NCBI GenBank assembly: GCA_039621445.1
Contig: CP154957.1
Location: 24,404,938 to 24,468,937, forward strand
Direction of reading: 5' to 3'
Length of the DNA stretch: 64,000 bases
DNA from: Euglena gracilis
Lineage: Eukaryota; Euglenida; Euglenophyceae; Euglenales
Shown: one piece after another, positions 54,205 through 64,000 of the stretch
Position numbering within the stretch: the first letter of the stretch is position 1
Layout: every line of letters starts with the position of its first letter
Notes under the pieces: generated by a model
What the model was told of the DNA's origin: nothing
Database searches by the model: none
What the model saw: the letters and a program-made list of their open reading frames with translations, nothing else
Translations under genes and position numbers: made by a program

Positions 54205-54640
54205 GGTTGCTCGCACTCCCTCGAGGAAAACCGACAAGAAAGGGACACTCGCACTCCCTCGCGGAAAACCGACCGGGGAGGAAGGGGCACCGACGGCGAA
54301 GCACAAAGACCTTGTGAGGCCATGCCTTGCTCGCCGGCGGTGCTGTTCGGATCATTTGCTGCGTTAGGTTAGGAGTCCCTGCTTGGCGCCGCCTCGCCGG
54401 AGTTTGCTAATGATGTGGCTCCGACGTCGCGACGCGGCTTCTTGCCCCTGGGGGGGTTTCCCCCCTCTGCCCACATCTTCTGACCGAGGGCTTTTGAAGA
54501 CAAATTTTCTTTTACGGGTGGGGGGGGTCGGGCTCACGAGGTCTTTGTGCTTCGCCCTCGGTGCCCCTTCTTCCCTGGTCGGTTTTCCTCGCGGGAGTAC
54601 GAGGCACCTCGGGCTCCGCACTTTGCCCTTGTGAGGTCTG
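54205..54640. repeat. DIRS-type terminal inverted block, separate copy
   Basis: Arms at about 54,231-54,328 and 54,533-54,610 are complementary (GGCGAAGCACAAAGACC / GGTCTTTGTGCTTCGCC, ACCGACC...GGAAGGGGCACCG). They flank about 205 bp. The same layout, with related but different sequence, forms the right end of the next element (59,127-59,505). This block therefore looks like the end of another DIRS-like element, or an outer terminal repeat. Confidence 0.6.
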
Positions 54641-55522
54641 ATTGCGCACTTAAATTGGAGGGGCCAGGGCATTCTCCAAGGCACCTTCGGCACCAAGTCT
54701 TTTATAGTGGGCTGCAAAAGCCTCCACCCTCCTCCGCTGACCGATTTCACAAACTTCTTGGTCGGAAAGGCCCAGTTTTTTTGAGTAAACCAACTCCTGC
54801 CCCTCTGGTGGAGTGTGCCCCCCTCACCTGGGGGGGTACCCCGTGTTGGGATAAAAAATATTTTGCTATTGAAGCAATTGTGTCAGCACTTATGGCTTTG
54901 AAGGGGGGTTTTAGTGAAATCAGAAGGGGACCCCCAGGCTTTACATCGACCATTCGGGCTCCGCACTGCGAGATGGTGAGGTCCTGCTTTCCTTGCCGGC
55001 TGTTCTGTTCTGGTGTGTTTGTGCGTGCGCGGGGGGCTTCTTACTGCTTTTTGTTGCCGGAGTTGGCTGATTCCTATTTCTGCCCTTCGACCTCAAGGAG
55101 AAAGAGTTTTACTTTACGAGTTCAAGTGGAATTATTTTACGAGGAGTACTACTTTCCCGAAGACCATCACTTTGACCAACTGGTGGACCGAACTTTTTCG
55201 GAACTTCAACTTCCTGACGGAAGAATTCAACTCTTCGAGTTCAACTGGAATTATTCCCAGAAGTATTGCAATTGCCACAACAGAGATCAACAACTGGACT
55301 TCCATGAAGAATGAATTTCAAAGAAACTCTGAATTTCAAGAAGAACTTCAAAGAACTTCCAAGAAGTCAGCTGAAGCTGGGGAAGGTGGAGACACAGCAG
55401 CAGCTGCAGAAGCTGGAGGGGCGGCAGCAGCACACCGGTCCGTGGCCATCGCAACCCCCCCCACCCCCCAGAGCATCAGCGATTTCAAAATCCCCCTCTC
55501 AACATGAGAATGGCCATGGAAC

Positions 55523-56782
55523 ATGGACAACTGTGGTCAGGAGGACAAGAAGACAGAAGGGGAAGACCATCACAGGTCCAACAGACTCCCCCCCTTTTTC
55601 TATGTCCCCCCCCTTCCAGGGGAAAAAAGCAAAGGCTATGGCAGCCTCCCCAGAAATATCAGAAATCCAAAGGATTCAAATCAAAATCAAGGCTATGGCA
55701 GCCATCATTGGACAGAGCCTGGGGCCCAGAATCATGGCTATGGCAGCCATCATCCAAGAGGGCAGTGGGCCCAAGTGCAAGGCTATGGCAGCCTGTGTCC
55801 AAACCTGGACAGATCCCACTGGGGAAAGGTATGTCCAACTTACCCCACACCTCTCTCAAACATAAACCCCTCAGGAGCTGCCCATCCAAGCAAGCAGCCC
55901 CCCTTTCAGGGAAAGGCCAATGGAGGCCATTATATCCAAGAGGCCAATGGAGGCCAGGGGGTAAATATCAAGGCCAATGGAGGCCATTTCAATCAAAATC
56001 AGGTGGCCATGGGAGGCCAATGCATTCAAGACCACAGCCCTTGGGGGGGAGGCCCAAGATTGGCTCAGACAAGCCCCCCCCAGAAGATAATCAGCCCAGC
56101 CTTATATGCACCTCCCCACTGCAGACACAGACCTTCCCCCATCTTTCAAACACAGGGGGAAAGCCTGTCTTTGAGCAGCCCTATGGCAGGGCCAGAGGTG
56201 ACCCCAGTGATGGGGCAGCCAGAGCTGACCCCAGTGATGGGGCAGCCAGGGGGAAGGACCCCAGTGATGGGGCCTTTGGAATCCCCAGACACATTACACC
56301 CAGGGGTGCCCCCCTACAGGGCCCTGCAGGCCAGCATTCCCCATTGGGTCGAGGCAGGAGCCAGCACAGAGGTATTAAACCTGATAAGGGAAGGGGTCAG
56401 GGCAGATCTTCCCCTCCCCCCTCAGATGTCCTTAAAAGTTCCCTTCAAAACTCCCCAAGAAATAAGGACTGCCCAGAAAATTCTGAGAGAATATGAATGT
56501 GCAGGGGCAACCAGGCAAATCACCCCACAGGAGGCAAAACATTTTGTCCCTTATTTTATCATTTCCAAAAAGGAAGGGGAAAAGACCAAGGAAAGACTGA
56601 TTTCAGATTGTCGACAGTTAAATCTCCATTTCACCCCCCAGAAATTCAGATTGGAACACATGGGAAACATCTTCCCATATCTAAGAAACGGTTGGTTCTG
56701 TGGAAAAATAGACCTGAAAGATGCATATTTCCACTTAAAACTGCACAGCAGTCTGGAAAAACATGTGTGCATGCAGGTGGTG
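55523..56782 (+). CDS. DIRS copy 1: Gag-like region and RT N-terminal half
   Basis: The first 300 residues are low-complexity, with repeated GYGS (KSKGYGSLP, NQGYGSHH, QVQGYGSLC), NGGH/NGGQ and TPVMGQPE units; this is the expected place for Gag, but no zinc knuckle is seen. The RT begins after about residue 320: TAQKILREYE, FVPYFIISKKEG, RLISDCRQLN and FCGKIDLKDAYFHLKL (palm motif A with Asp). The frame is lost at GGTGGTGGGGGG (56,777-56,787). Other open frames at 55,013-55,507 may supply the true Gag N-terminus. Confidence 0.75.
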
Positions 56783-57412
56783 GGGGGAAACGTGGCAATT
56801 TCAAGCTGCATGCTTTGGTATAAGCAGCCTGCCACAGAAATTTATGACTCTTATGAGAGTCTGGGAAAGAAAATGGAGAAAGGAGGGAAAGGTGGTTTTC
56901 ATCTACCTGGACGACATTTTGCTGATAGCCCCCAGCAAAAAGACAGCAGCCCAACATTTGGCAGAAGTAAAAACAGACCTTTTACTGGCAGGTTTCAGAT
57001 TAAACCTCCCCAAATCCTGTCTGGAACCCACACAGGAAATAAAACATTTGGGTCAATGGATCAATTTGAAAAAAGGTCAATTGGAAATTCCTCAGGAAAA
57101 ACTAAAATCCTTAAGAAAGGAGCTAGGCAAAGTGCTCACAGCACAGAAAATGAGCTGCAGAAAACTCAGTTCTATTGTGGGACAAGTCAGAAGCTATTTA
57201 GTTTCAATGCCATTTCTCAGAATTCTGACAGATCAACTTTGCAAAATGGTGGATTTGCACACAAAGTGGGGTTGGGACCACACCCTGACCATTCCCCAGG
57301 GGGTCAAAGATCAAATTGTGGAGTTAAAAGCCTTTTTACAGCCAGGTGTGGGCAGGGCATTTCAGTCCCAGGCCTCTCAGGAACTCTTTTCGGACAGCAG
57401 CACCTGGCAGTG
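56763..57412 (+). CDS. DIRS copy 1: RT motifs B and C, thumb, RNase H start
   Basis: In this frame: WQFQAACFGISSLPQKFM (motif B), VVFIYLDDILLIAPSK (motif C with the catalytic YLDD), HLGQWINLKKGQLE, and KLSSIVGQVRSYLVSMPFLR (thumb/connection). RNase H begins at LFSDSSTWQWGG with its first catalytic Asp. The frame ends at a run of nine G (57,412-57,420). Confidence 0.85.
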
Positions 57413-58130
57413 GGGGGGGGCTGGACAAAGCTTCAGGCCAAAAGGTGCAGGATTTTTGGAGGGACCTGCATGTCCTTCACATAAATCAAAAAGAATTACA
57501 AGCTGCAGTGGAAACAGTAAAGGCACTAGCCAAACCAAAACAAACAATCGTGCTCCACGTGGACAGCCAGGTGGCTGTAAGTTATTTAACAAAATGGGGA
57601 GGCAAAAAGCCATACCTAAATTCCATCTTAAAACCCCTGCTGTATCATTGCCAAGAAAAGCAAATCAATTTGCAGGTGGTTTGGGTTCCCACAAAGGAGC
57701 AATTGGCAGACTCCCTGACCAGGGAGCAAAAGGACCCAGGGGATTATACCCTAAACCTAAACATCTTTCACCAAATTGTTCAGTTTTTCAGAAAGGAAAT
57801 CACCCCAGAGGTGGACATGTTTTGCACACCCAGCAACAAAAAATTCCCCAAGTTTGTTTGTCGATACCCCCACCAAGGGGCTTTGCTGGTGGATGCCTTG
57901 AAGGCAGATTTGAGAGGCCTCCCCCCAGTTTATGCAAACCCCCCCTGGAGCATCATTCCCCAATGGGTTCAGAGATTAGTGTTAAACCCAGACCTAATTT
58001 GTCTGTTGATCGTACCCCACTGGGCTTCAACATCATGGTGGCGCCAATTAATGTCAATCAGGCAGCCAGGCAGCAAAGTTTTGTTGGAACCCCCCCAATG
58101 GGGTCTGTTCACCAACTGCTGGGGGGAGGA
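57413..58130 (+). CDS. DIRS copy 1: RNase H and methyltransferase-like domain
   Basis: RNase H continues with HVLHINQKELQAAVE (Glu), IVLHVDSQVAVSYL (Asp) and KEQLADSLTREQ (last Asp), so the acidic residues are present. Then come the DIRS-specific VDMFCTPSNKKFPKFV and VYANPPWSIIPQWVQRL, in which NPPW resembles motif IV of N6-adenine methyltransferases, a domain known in DIRS elements. LICLLIVPHWASTSWWRQL follows. The switch to the recombinase frame falls between the G6 and C6 runs at 58,123-58,142. Confidence 0.8.
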
Positions 58131-58896
58131 GATGCCCCCCCCAAGGTGGAATTTGGCCTGCTTGATTGTGTCAGGCAAATATTACAATCCCAGGAAATTT
58201 CGATGTCCAGTATCGACACCTACATAAAAAATCTGGGAAATGTAAAAAGATATGACTCAGCCTTCAGGGCTTTGATGGGCCAATTGTTGCACAAAGGGGT
58301 GCCCCTGCAGGATTGCACAGTCCACAGGATGGCAGAGGCCATCCTTGATCTGGCTGCTCACAGCCTCTACACTGCACAAAATGCATATGCAGCAGCATTG
58401 TTACTCCCAGGGTTTGGGTCATTGAGGTTTTCCCCTCTTTTGTCTCCATTGAAAAGAAAGTGGACTTCCAATGTCTGCAAGTATGCCCATTTTTGGGACC
58501 CCACTGATTTGCTAGACAACATGATCAGACAATCGAAACCCCTCTCAGAACTCTCTGTGAAAGAGCTGAGAAACAGACTCATCATCTGTTGGAGGCTTTT
58601 GGCCCTCCACAGGGGGGTTGATCTAGCCAGGACACAGCGAAAAATCAGTTTCGTGGGTGAAAAAATTTTCATTTTATTGCAAAGGAAAGGGTGGCAATTC
58701 CCAAGATGGGAGGAAGTTTTGAATTTGCCACACACCCCCCTCATAAGCCCGTGGCATTTAATGAAAGAGTATGTGGAAAGGACAGCCCACATGGTTGGGC
58801 ACAAAAATAATTTGTTATGGTCTTTGGATGGCAAAAGACCTTTGACATCAGAAAGAGTGAATTCCCTCACCAAAGCAATTCTGCAAGAGGGGGGGG
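58131..58896 (+). CDS. DIRS copy 1: tyrosine recombinase, N-terminal part
   Basis: Core-binding helices (SSIDTYIKNLGNVKRYDSAF, RMAEAILDLAA) are followed by the catalytic domain start: LRNRLIICWRLLALHRGVDL. Its LHRGVDLART segment holds the catalytic Arg by analogy with other DIRS recombinases. KRPLTSERVNSLTKAILQ precedes the HxxR box. The frame is lost at a run of nine G (58,889-58,897). Confidence 0.8.
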
Positions 58897-59065
58897 GTAG
58901 ACACCACCCACTGGAAACCCCACAGCACCAGAGGAGCTGGGGTTTTATGGTGGAAAAATGCTGGTTTGCAAGTGGAAGAAGTCCAGCAGTTGGGTCAGTG
59001 GAAAAATTTTGGGGCCTTCCAAGCTCATTATTTGCGACTTGGAGTCGCATCAAAAATTCAAACAA
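58890..59065 (+). CDS. DIRS copy 1: tyrosine recombinase, C-terminal part
   Basis: After the G run another frame gives HSTRGAGVLWWKNAG (the H-x-x-R box), VEEVQQLGQWKNFGAF (Trp at the His/Trp position) and QAHYLRLGVASK (nucleophile Tyr). All catalytic positions of a tyrosine recombinase are thus present once the G-run break is set aside. Confidence 0.8.
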
Positions 59066-59529
59066 TTATGGCCCAAAGGGGGGTGCACAGTACCTCACAG
59101 TATCTCGCAGTGCGGAGCCCGAATGGTCTCGGACTCCCACGACACAGGAAGGGGGAGGAAGGGACCAAGAGGGCGAGGCACAAGCAGATGGTGAGCCCAA
59201 CCCTCCCACCCAAAAAGTCAGCAGAAAAAGAAAGACATCCCAACCAGAAAGGGGACCCCCAACCAAGCAGCCATTTGGAGAGGGGGGGGGGGGCGGGGCC
59301 ACGACGGTTCAGCTTCGCCAAGGTGTCGGAGGAGGCCTCATCATCGCCAACTCCGGCAACAAAGGGGCAGTAAGAAGCCCCCCGCGCACGCACAAACACA
59401 CCAGAACAGAACAGCCGGCAAGGAAAGCAGGACCTCACCATCTGCTTGTGCTTCGCCCTCTTGGTCCCTTCCTCCCCCTTCCTCTGTCGTGGGAGTCCGA
59501 AAATCGGGTTGCAGCCACATAAGCCACCA

Positions 59530-59885
59530 TTAAACGACTTAAAGGGACTTATCTGTGGGCACTTTGGAAGTGAAACAACTCTCTCCCAGTTATGGAATTT
59601 CTCGCCTTTACGCATAATTTTAATGTCGGGCGCCTTGCCCAACACACTGGTTGTTCGTTTGATTCTCTCCAGATCAGAAGATCGATATAAGCAGAGAATT
59701 CTGGAGCAAAAAATCAGCTGTGTGCGCAACGTGCATATATCAGAGGGAAAGGGGGCTTGGGCCAGCCCCAGGAGGATGGGGAGAGGATCCCAAAAAGCTC
59801 CATATTTCTCCAGATTTTGATTCCAAAGCCTCTTGTAAGGGGCCAACAAGGTATGGAATCTCAAACCACCAAACCCAAGAATCAA
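59530..59885 (-). pseudogene. DIRS copy 2: truncated tyrosine recombinase
   Basis: GFGGLRFHTLLAPYKRLWNQ matches GFGSLRFSPLLSPLKRKW of copy 1, and LCLYRSSDLERIKRTTS holds the catalytic-Arg segment. The frame then passes into terminal-repeat sequence without the H-x-x-R, Trp or Tyr boxes, so no active recombinase is possible. Confidence 0.8.
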
Positions 59886-59940
59886 AGCATAGCACTGTGG
59901 GCATTACGTGCCTGGGCCTTGGAAAACTGAAATAACTGTA

Positions 59941-60600
59941 CTAAAGCGTCAGCCACTTGGTCAGTTGTGGCTTCAGGGGGGGGGGGTACCCCCATTTTTT
60001 GTCCAAAATCACCCAAAATAATGAAAAGGAACTCTGATAACGCTTTAAACTGGGGTTTCTCCCAGGAAATCCAGGAAATTTATTCTGTGTTTGTTTCCCC
60101 TCCAATATTTTCCTGAGCAAATCATACAAAGGAGGGGCCACCTGGGGGGTGGCATTTCTTCCCCCTTGCAATTGGTAAACATACCCCTGTAGGTGGTGTT
60201 TTTGAGGCAGGGGGTTCCTGGCACTTTCATCTTTATTAAATGGGGCCACCATGTGGCTGAATCCCAAAAGGGGGTGACCATCAAAACTTTGGTCGGGGGA
60301 AACATTCTCAATCGTTGGAGAAATTTCTAAATGATTGACCAAGGGGGGTTTGCATAAAGCCCCCCCATTTTGTCCAGGGGACATTGGAAGGCTTCCACTT
60401 CCCTGGCCTCCCAGTGGGGTCGGGTCATCTGGCTTCAAAATTTGGCAGTTTTTTGTTGCCTGGGGAGGCAAAAAAAAAATGTTTCCAAATTTTTGAAATC
60501 TTTGAAATGCTGCCTTAGCCATTGAAAGAGCTGGGGGTCCAGTGAGTAATCCCCCCTCCCCCTGTCTGACTCTTACCTGCTTATGGGGTCTGCCAAGCAT
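59941..60600 (-). pseudogene. DIRS copy 2: methyltransferase-like and linker region
   Basis: The frames are broken, but LYANPPWSII (about 60,345) and PFWDSATWWPHL, YRGMFTNCKGEEMPPPRW match YANPPWSII, PHWASTSWWRQL and FTNCWGEEMPPPRW of copy 1 in order. Confidence 0.75.
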
Positions 60601-60631
60601 TCCTGTGAAGGAACCCAGTTTACTTGTAGAT

Positions 60632-61175
60632 TCAATCTTTTTTTTTCATGCACCATTTTAAAAATGGTCTTAGAAGGCTGTTGAAAGGGTCGTTTCTGCC
60701 CCCCCCCCCTTTGTCAGGTAATAATAGATCACCTGATTGTCCACCGAAAGGGACACTGTTTCCCCAGGCCTGCTGAGACTTTTTACTGTGCTGATGGCTG
60801 CACGTTATCCTTTTACGTTGATATGTAAAATAGAGCTTTCTCTCCAAAACTTCTGGACAATTTTTCCCGTGTGAATGTCCAGTCCCCCCCAGGCATGGAT
60901 GCTGCTGTCTGAATGCAACTCCATTGTTGCATTTTGGGGGAAAGGTCTGCCCTCCCAGGTGTTCAGCAGATTTTTTATTTCCCTCAATAGGGCTTTTATG
61001 TCCTTTGAAATGGCATGCTTTGAATCCCATGTGGCTGCAGACTTGCTGACCAAAAATTTTGATAGGGAGTCTTTGAAAGCCCTTACGAAGGGCAGGGCCA
61101 TGAGGTTGCACCTGATTTGGCCCAAAATGGCAGCCAACTGCCTTTTCGACATGAAATCTTTTTTCACTATTTTTC
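60632..61175 (-). pseudogene. DIRS copy 2: RT thumb and RNase H
   Basis: SKRQLAAILGQIRCNLMALP matches the thumb SCRKLSSIVGQVRSYLVSMP of copy 1. MELHSDSSIHAWGG carries the first RNase H Asp and SSILHINVKG the start of the second motif. Frames are then broken through 60,700. Confidence 0.8.
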
Positions 61176-61179
61176 CCAG

Positions 61180-61769
61180 TGAGAGCGGACAGCAAAAGAG
61201 TCCAGAATCTGTAATTGCAATCTTAAATTATGCATGGCCAGAAAAGAGATTCCTACCGGTGAAATTCTTACTTTGTATTTTTTCACAGTGGTATGGAAAA
61301 GAGTGCATCACTTTGCAGCAGTTGTATCTGGCAAGTTCTTGGATTGCTGTGTTGGGAAGTCTGGAAGGGATTTGGAAAAGTCAAGTTCAAGGTTCAAGTT
61401 TGACAGATTTCCATCTGAGATTGGTGAAAAGGAGATTGGTGTTGCCGGCGGCCCCTGGGGTGCGGCGCCAGGCGAGACAAAACACCAGAAAAGACCATCC
61501 GCGGAATCTTCCGCTTTGCGGAAGTTCCTAATTCAGGGCTTATATAAGACCTCCTCTCTGTAGGCGGGTCCAAGCCTGAACACTTCAACTCTGTATGGCA
61601 TACACCAATATTTGTGCTTGATTTGGAAGAACTACTGGAAGATATTTGTATCTGGAAAAGTGGGGGAAAGGCCCCAGAAACGCAGGTTTGCTTGCCCTGG
61701 GGGCCATGGCACAGGTGGTGGGGAAAGCTGAGGTGTGTTTTTGGGCAAGTACCCTCCCTATAGCCTACA
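61180..61769 (+). repeat. Left LTR, 590 bp
   Basis: Contains GCATGGCCAGAAAAGAGATT, TTGCAGCAGTTGTATCTGGC, the TATA box and CCATGGCACAGGTGGTGGGG. It is longer than the right LTR by one internal block. Confidence 0.85.
61541..61548 (+). promoter_or_regulatory. TATA box in the left LTR
   Basis: TATATAAG, about 230 bp before the LTR end, is placed as expected for an LTR promoter. The right LTR lacks it. Confidence 0.5.
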
Positions 61770-62271
61770 CAAAGTGATGCAAGGTTTGCAATTTCCAGGC
61801 TGACAAAGGATCGTGTGCAGACCATGCAAAAGTAGACATTTCAGAAGGTGGCAAGATTGTTCATCATTGTTATTATTGTCATTGATGACAACTTTGAAAT
61901 TGCAATTGCAGGTCATGGTGCTGAGCCGTGAGGCTCGTACTTCGAGAACTTCCAGGTGGAGCATCGGGATGACCCGTGATGCACGTACTAGAGAACGAGA
62001 TGGTGGTCATTTGTGGTTTTGGCGGTAATTTGCTGTTGCGGACATGACAGTACATTGGCGTCATCGCTGGGATGTGAGTTCACGTACCGTTTACGAAAAT
62101 GCTGCCATGTGCTGGTGTTCGGCGGCAGTAAGTGGTTACTTTTATCCATTTTACTTCGTCTCCGTCTTCTTTTTTTTGTGTTCCAAGTGGCCCATAAAGG
62201 CGTTCAACGTGGTACCGCTGTAGCTGCGAATGCTGGGTAAATTGTGGACAATTTTTCTGAGAAGGGGGGGG

Positions 62272-62617
62272 TGAGAACGGATAGCAAAAGAGTCCAGAAT
62301 CTGTGATCGCAATCTTAAATTAGGCATGGCCAGAAAAGAGATTCCTACCAGTGAAACTCTACTTTGTATTTTTTCACAGTGGTAAGGAAAACCGTGCATC
62401 AATTTGCAGCAGTTGTATCTGGCAAGTTCTTGGATTGCTGTGTTGGGAAGTCTGGAAGGGATTTGGAAAAGTCAAGTCCAAGGTTCAAGTTTGACAGATT
62501 GCCATCTGAGATTGGTGAAAAGGGCTTTCACAGGATGCTTTCCCTGGGGGGCATGGCACAGGTGGTGGGGAAAGCTGAGGTGTGTTTTCAGGCAATTACC
62601 CCCCCCTGTAGCCTACA
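62272..62617 (+). repeat. Right LTR, 346 bp
   Basis: Matches the two outer parts of the left LTR with about 10% differences and lacks its middle block. Confidence 0.85.
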
Positions 62618-62621
62618 CCAG

Positions 62622-63270
62622 CACCTTTTTTATTGTTTTCGTCTTTTGGGGGGGATTTGGCAAGTTTCTCTCGTGGAAATTTATCTGGAAGCCCAAATGG
62701 TTTACAACCTGTGTGGCTTGTAGGGTTGATTTTTTGACATTTTTTTTGAACCCTAAATTGATTAGGTCAGAATCGTTGGTGGGGGTAACCAATAAAATGT
62801 CGTCCAGGTAAACAAAAATCTGGATTCTTTTTTTCATCAACTTTTTTTGAATGTCTTCATGACTGACATAAAAATTCGTGGCATCACATTTGGGCCAAAA
62901 CAGCCAGCTTGGATCTCCCAAGATTGTCCCCCACTTGATACCTTAGAAAGGCCTTTAAGGTTGGGTTCTTCAGGGCGATTTTGGCTGCCCATTGGCGTTT
63001 CTCCAAAACTGGGAAAATGTTTTGAATGTGATCTAATTTGAAGGATTTCAGGGGCAATGTTAGTTTTATTTCCCTGCAGTCGCCTATGAATCAACACTTC
63101 GTTCCCCCCCTCTCTGGTTTGAGATCAAGAACCAGGGAATTAGGTGCTGGGTCCTAAATCCTGAACCCTCTTCATTGACCCAGATTTTTCGTAATCCAAC
63201 AGGATTTTTTCTGCCTGGTTCAGGTCCGGGTAGGCACTGATTTTTTGGATGCGTGGACAATTTTGGGGGG
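62622..63270 (-). pseudogene. DIRS copy 2: reverse transcriptase palm
   Basis: QIFVYLDDILLVTPTNDS (motif C) is intact. At motif A, where copy 1 has KIDLKDAYFH, this copy reads KIALKNPTLK, so the catalytic Asp is lost. KSFKLDHIQNIFPVLEK just upstream matches KFRLEHMGNIFPYLRN. Several frame changes occur. Confidence 0.8.
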
Positions 63271-63640
63271 TTGACCGAAGGGGGTTGAATGTCATCTTTT
63301 ATAAGTTGGCAGGTTGCTTGGGGGGGCTCTTTTCTGCCACCATTTTAGACTTTTTTTGCAGTCTTTGGCGTAGGGGGGTGTCTCCCCCCCATTTTTCCTC
63401 CGTGCTAAAAATTCTGCTACCCTAATTTTACTGCCCATTCAGGCCACAAAGCAATGACAAAGTGCGGAGCGAGGTGCATCGTACACCCAGGAACTGACCA
63501 GGCAGGCAGACAGGGGGCCATGCACTGAGGGCGAGGCAAAAAAGACGCAAACAAAAAATTGTTTTCGAAAGCCTTCTGTCAGCAGGAAATGGCGACGAGG
63601 GGAACCACCCACGTCACACTTACATCATCGTTTGTCTGTT
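63271..63640. other. No gene recognised
   Basis: C/G runs near 63,370-63,395, then sequence without clear motif or repeat. It may be the outer 5' part of DIRS copy 2. Confidence 0.45.
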
Positions 63641-63655
63641 GCAAATTGACGCCAG

Positions 63656-63772
63656 AGCCCTCCGGGAGGGCTGTTCACGCTGGGCTGGGACAGAGGCCAA
63701 GGCGGAGCTGAATAAACACCACCAAGACGGCGCTCGCCATGCGGACAGGGCACTGCGTCAAGTGGCACAGAA
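63656..63772 (+). CDS. Candidate exon, helical, unknown product
   Basis: From a GACGCCAG acceptor the frame reads ALREGCSRWAGTEAKAELNK, HHQDGARHADRALRQVAQ, ending at a GTGTAA donor (63,773). Third positions are G/C-rich, unlike the flanks, and the sequence would form an amphipathic helix. The minus strand is also open here (PVPAKGQSPFYTSVPL). No family is recognised and the gene would continue beyond the window. Confidence 0.4.
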
Positions 63773-64000
63773 GTGTAAAAAGGGCTCTGCCCTTTTGCTG
63801 GGACTGGGCTTCTCAAAAAAACCTCCCTTTAACTTCTTATTGAATTTCCTCATAAAATCTTAACACTTGGTACTTCCACTGCACGCAAGCCCATTTGAGG
63901 CAAACATGGACAAAGTTGTACGCTGATTGCCTGCAAAGCAAACAACCAGATGTTTCTTATACTAAAAAGTGTTCTTTCGCGCGCGCTGCCAGTTTGGCCA

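Larger units (their letters stand above)
54950..59505 (+). mobile_element. DIRS-like tyrosine-recombinase retrotransposon, copy 1
   Basis: Inverted terminal sequences are at 54,950-55,069 (CATTCGGGCTCCGCACTGCG, TTCCTTGCCGGCTGTTCTG, TTGCCGGAGTTGG). Their complements lie at 59,103-59,126 and 59,348-59,441. The outermost 59,127-59,194 and 59,435-59,505 form a further complementary pair, as the internal complementary region does in DIRS elements. Between lie, in order, a Gag-like region, reverse transcriptase, RNase H, an NPPW methyltransferase-like domain and a tyrosine recombinase. The order and absence of LTRs and DDE integrase identify the DIRS order of retrotransposons, which integrate by recombination without target duplication. 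Frames break only at homopolymer runs. Confidence 0.9.
61180..62617 (+). mobile_element. Non-autonomous LTR element (1,438 bp) inside DIRS copy 2
   Basis: Direct terminal repeats begin TGAGA(G/A)CGGA(C/T)AGC and end TAGCCTACA (61,180-61,769 and 62,272-62,617), starting TG and ending CA. CCAG flanks both ends (61,176-61,179 and 62,618-62,621) as a 4-bp target duplication. A polypurine tract GAGAAGGGGGGGG lies directly before the right LTR. The left LTR has about 245 bp that the right lacks (about 61,440-61,690), including TATATAAG at 61,541. The interior (61,770-62,271) has no gag or pol, as in TRIM elements. Strand is set by the polypurine tract. Confidence 0.85.
59506..63270 (-). mobile_element. 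DIRS-like retrotransposon copy 2, degenerate and interrupted
   Basis: It reads right to left: RT from about 63,270 (ISAYPDLNQAEKILLDYE, matching TAQKILREYE of copy 1) to 62,622. A 1,438-bp LTR element follows, then RT thumb and RNase H from 61,175, a methyltransferase-like domain, and a recombinase ending near 59,530. Its end lies against the end of copy 1, tail to tail. Sequence divergence from copy 1 is large, so it is a different subfamily and not a recent duplicate. Confidence 0.85.

Noticed and set aside
59066-59522. C-terminal extension of the DIRS recombinase into 59.1-59.5 kb
   Set aside because: Open frames here lie within the complementary terminal blocks; the catalytic Tyr region has already ended near 59,065.

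Overview
This is a window of nuclear DNA from a eukaryote with spliced genes, very long introns and an exceptionally repeat-rich genome. Evidence is GT-AG introns of 2-5 kb, a DIRS-type tyrosine-recombinase retrotransposon pair, an LTR element, hAT-like and TA-flanked palindromic DNA elements, and hundreds of G or C homopolymer runs (longest a run of 40 G at 47,381-47,420). The one complete gene encodes a 109-aa FKBP12 whose sequence (FWSTKDPGQ, GGFPAWGIPP) is of the type found in plants and algae. A unicellular alga or related protist is a reasonable guess, but I cannot name a lineage. No bacterial, organellar or viral gene order was seen.

Layout. 1-14.5 kb: repeats and minus-strand exons. 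A three-exon coiled-coil gene end (14,447 to 8,888) has matching intron phases. An EF-hand exon (3,017-2,886) and GC-rich coding-like patches lie downstream on the same strand. 14.5-26.6 kb: almost entirely repeats (minisatellites, TA microsatellites, TA-flanked palindromes with C/G-run arms, and a hAT-like element with a 7-bp target duplication at 23,944-24,394). 26.8-29.4 kb: an unusual cluster with two paralogous coding segments (27,107 and 28,021), a third segment matching the missing part of the first (28,902-29,091), and long translatable palindromes between them. 29.4-40 kb: tandem arrays, GACC-rich palindromes, a 4.4-copy tandem repeat, and a 1.4-kb near-perfect inverted repeat (37,186-38,617).

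40.6-41.3 kb (minus): a broken EF-1alpha copy that still has an intron and carries a P-type-ATPase-like insert. 42.7-53.7 kb (plus): the FKBP12 gene, four exons, 330 nt of coding sequence spread over 11 kb; its introns are filled with the same repeat families, and one hAT-like element ends 18 bp before the exon-3 splice acceptor. 54.2-63.3 kb: two DIRS-like retrotransposons in tail-to-tail orientation. The plus copy has Gag-like, RT, RNase H, methyltransferase-like and tyrosine-recombinase regions, broken only at homopolymer runs. The minus copy is degenerate and is split by a 1,438-bp LTR element with a 4-bp target duplication. 63.3-64.0 kb: one coding-like patch of unknown function.

The genes do not form a pathway. 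The coherent story is of mobile DNA. Several element families target or nest in each other, share short palindromic cores (GGCGCC-NNN-GGCGCC), and differ in a diversified word just inside their C/G-run ends. All coding calls rest on reading motifs and splice phases by eye; no database search was run.
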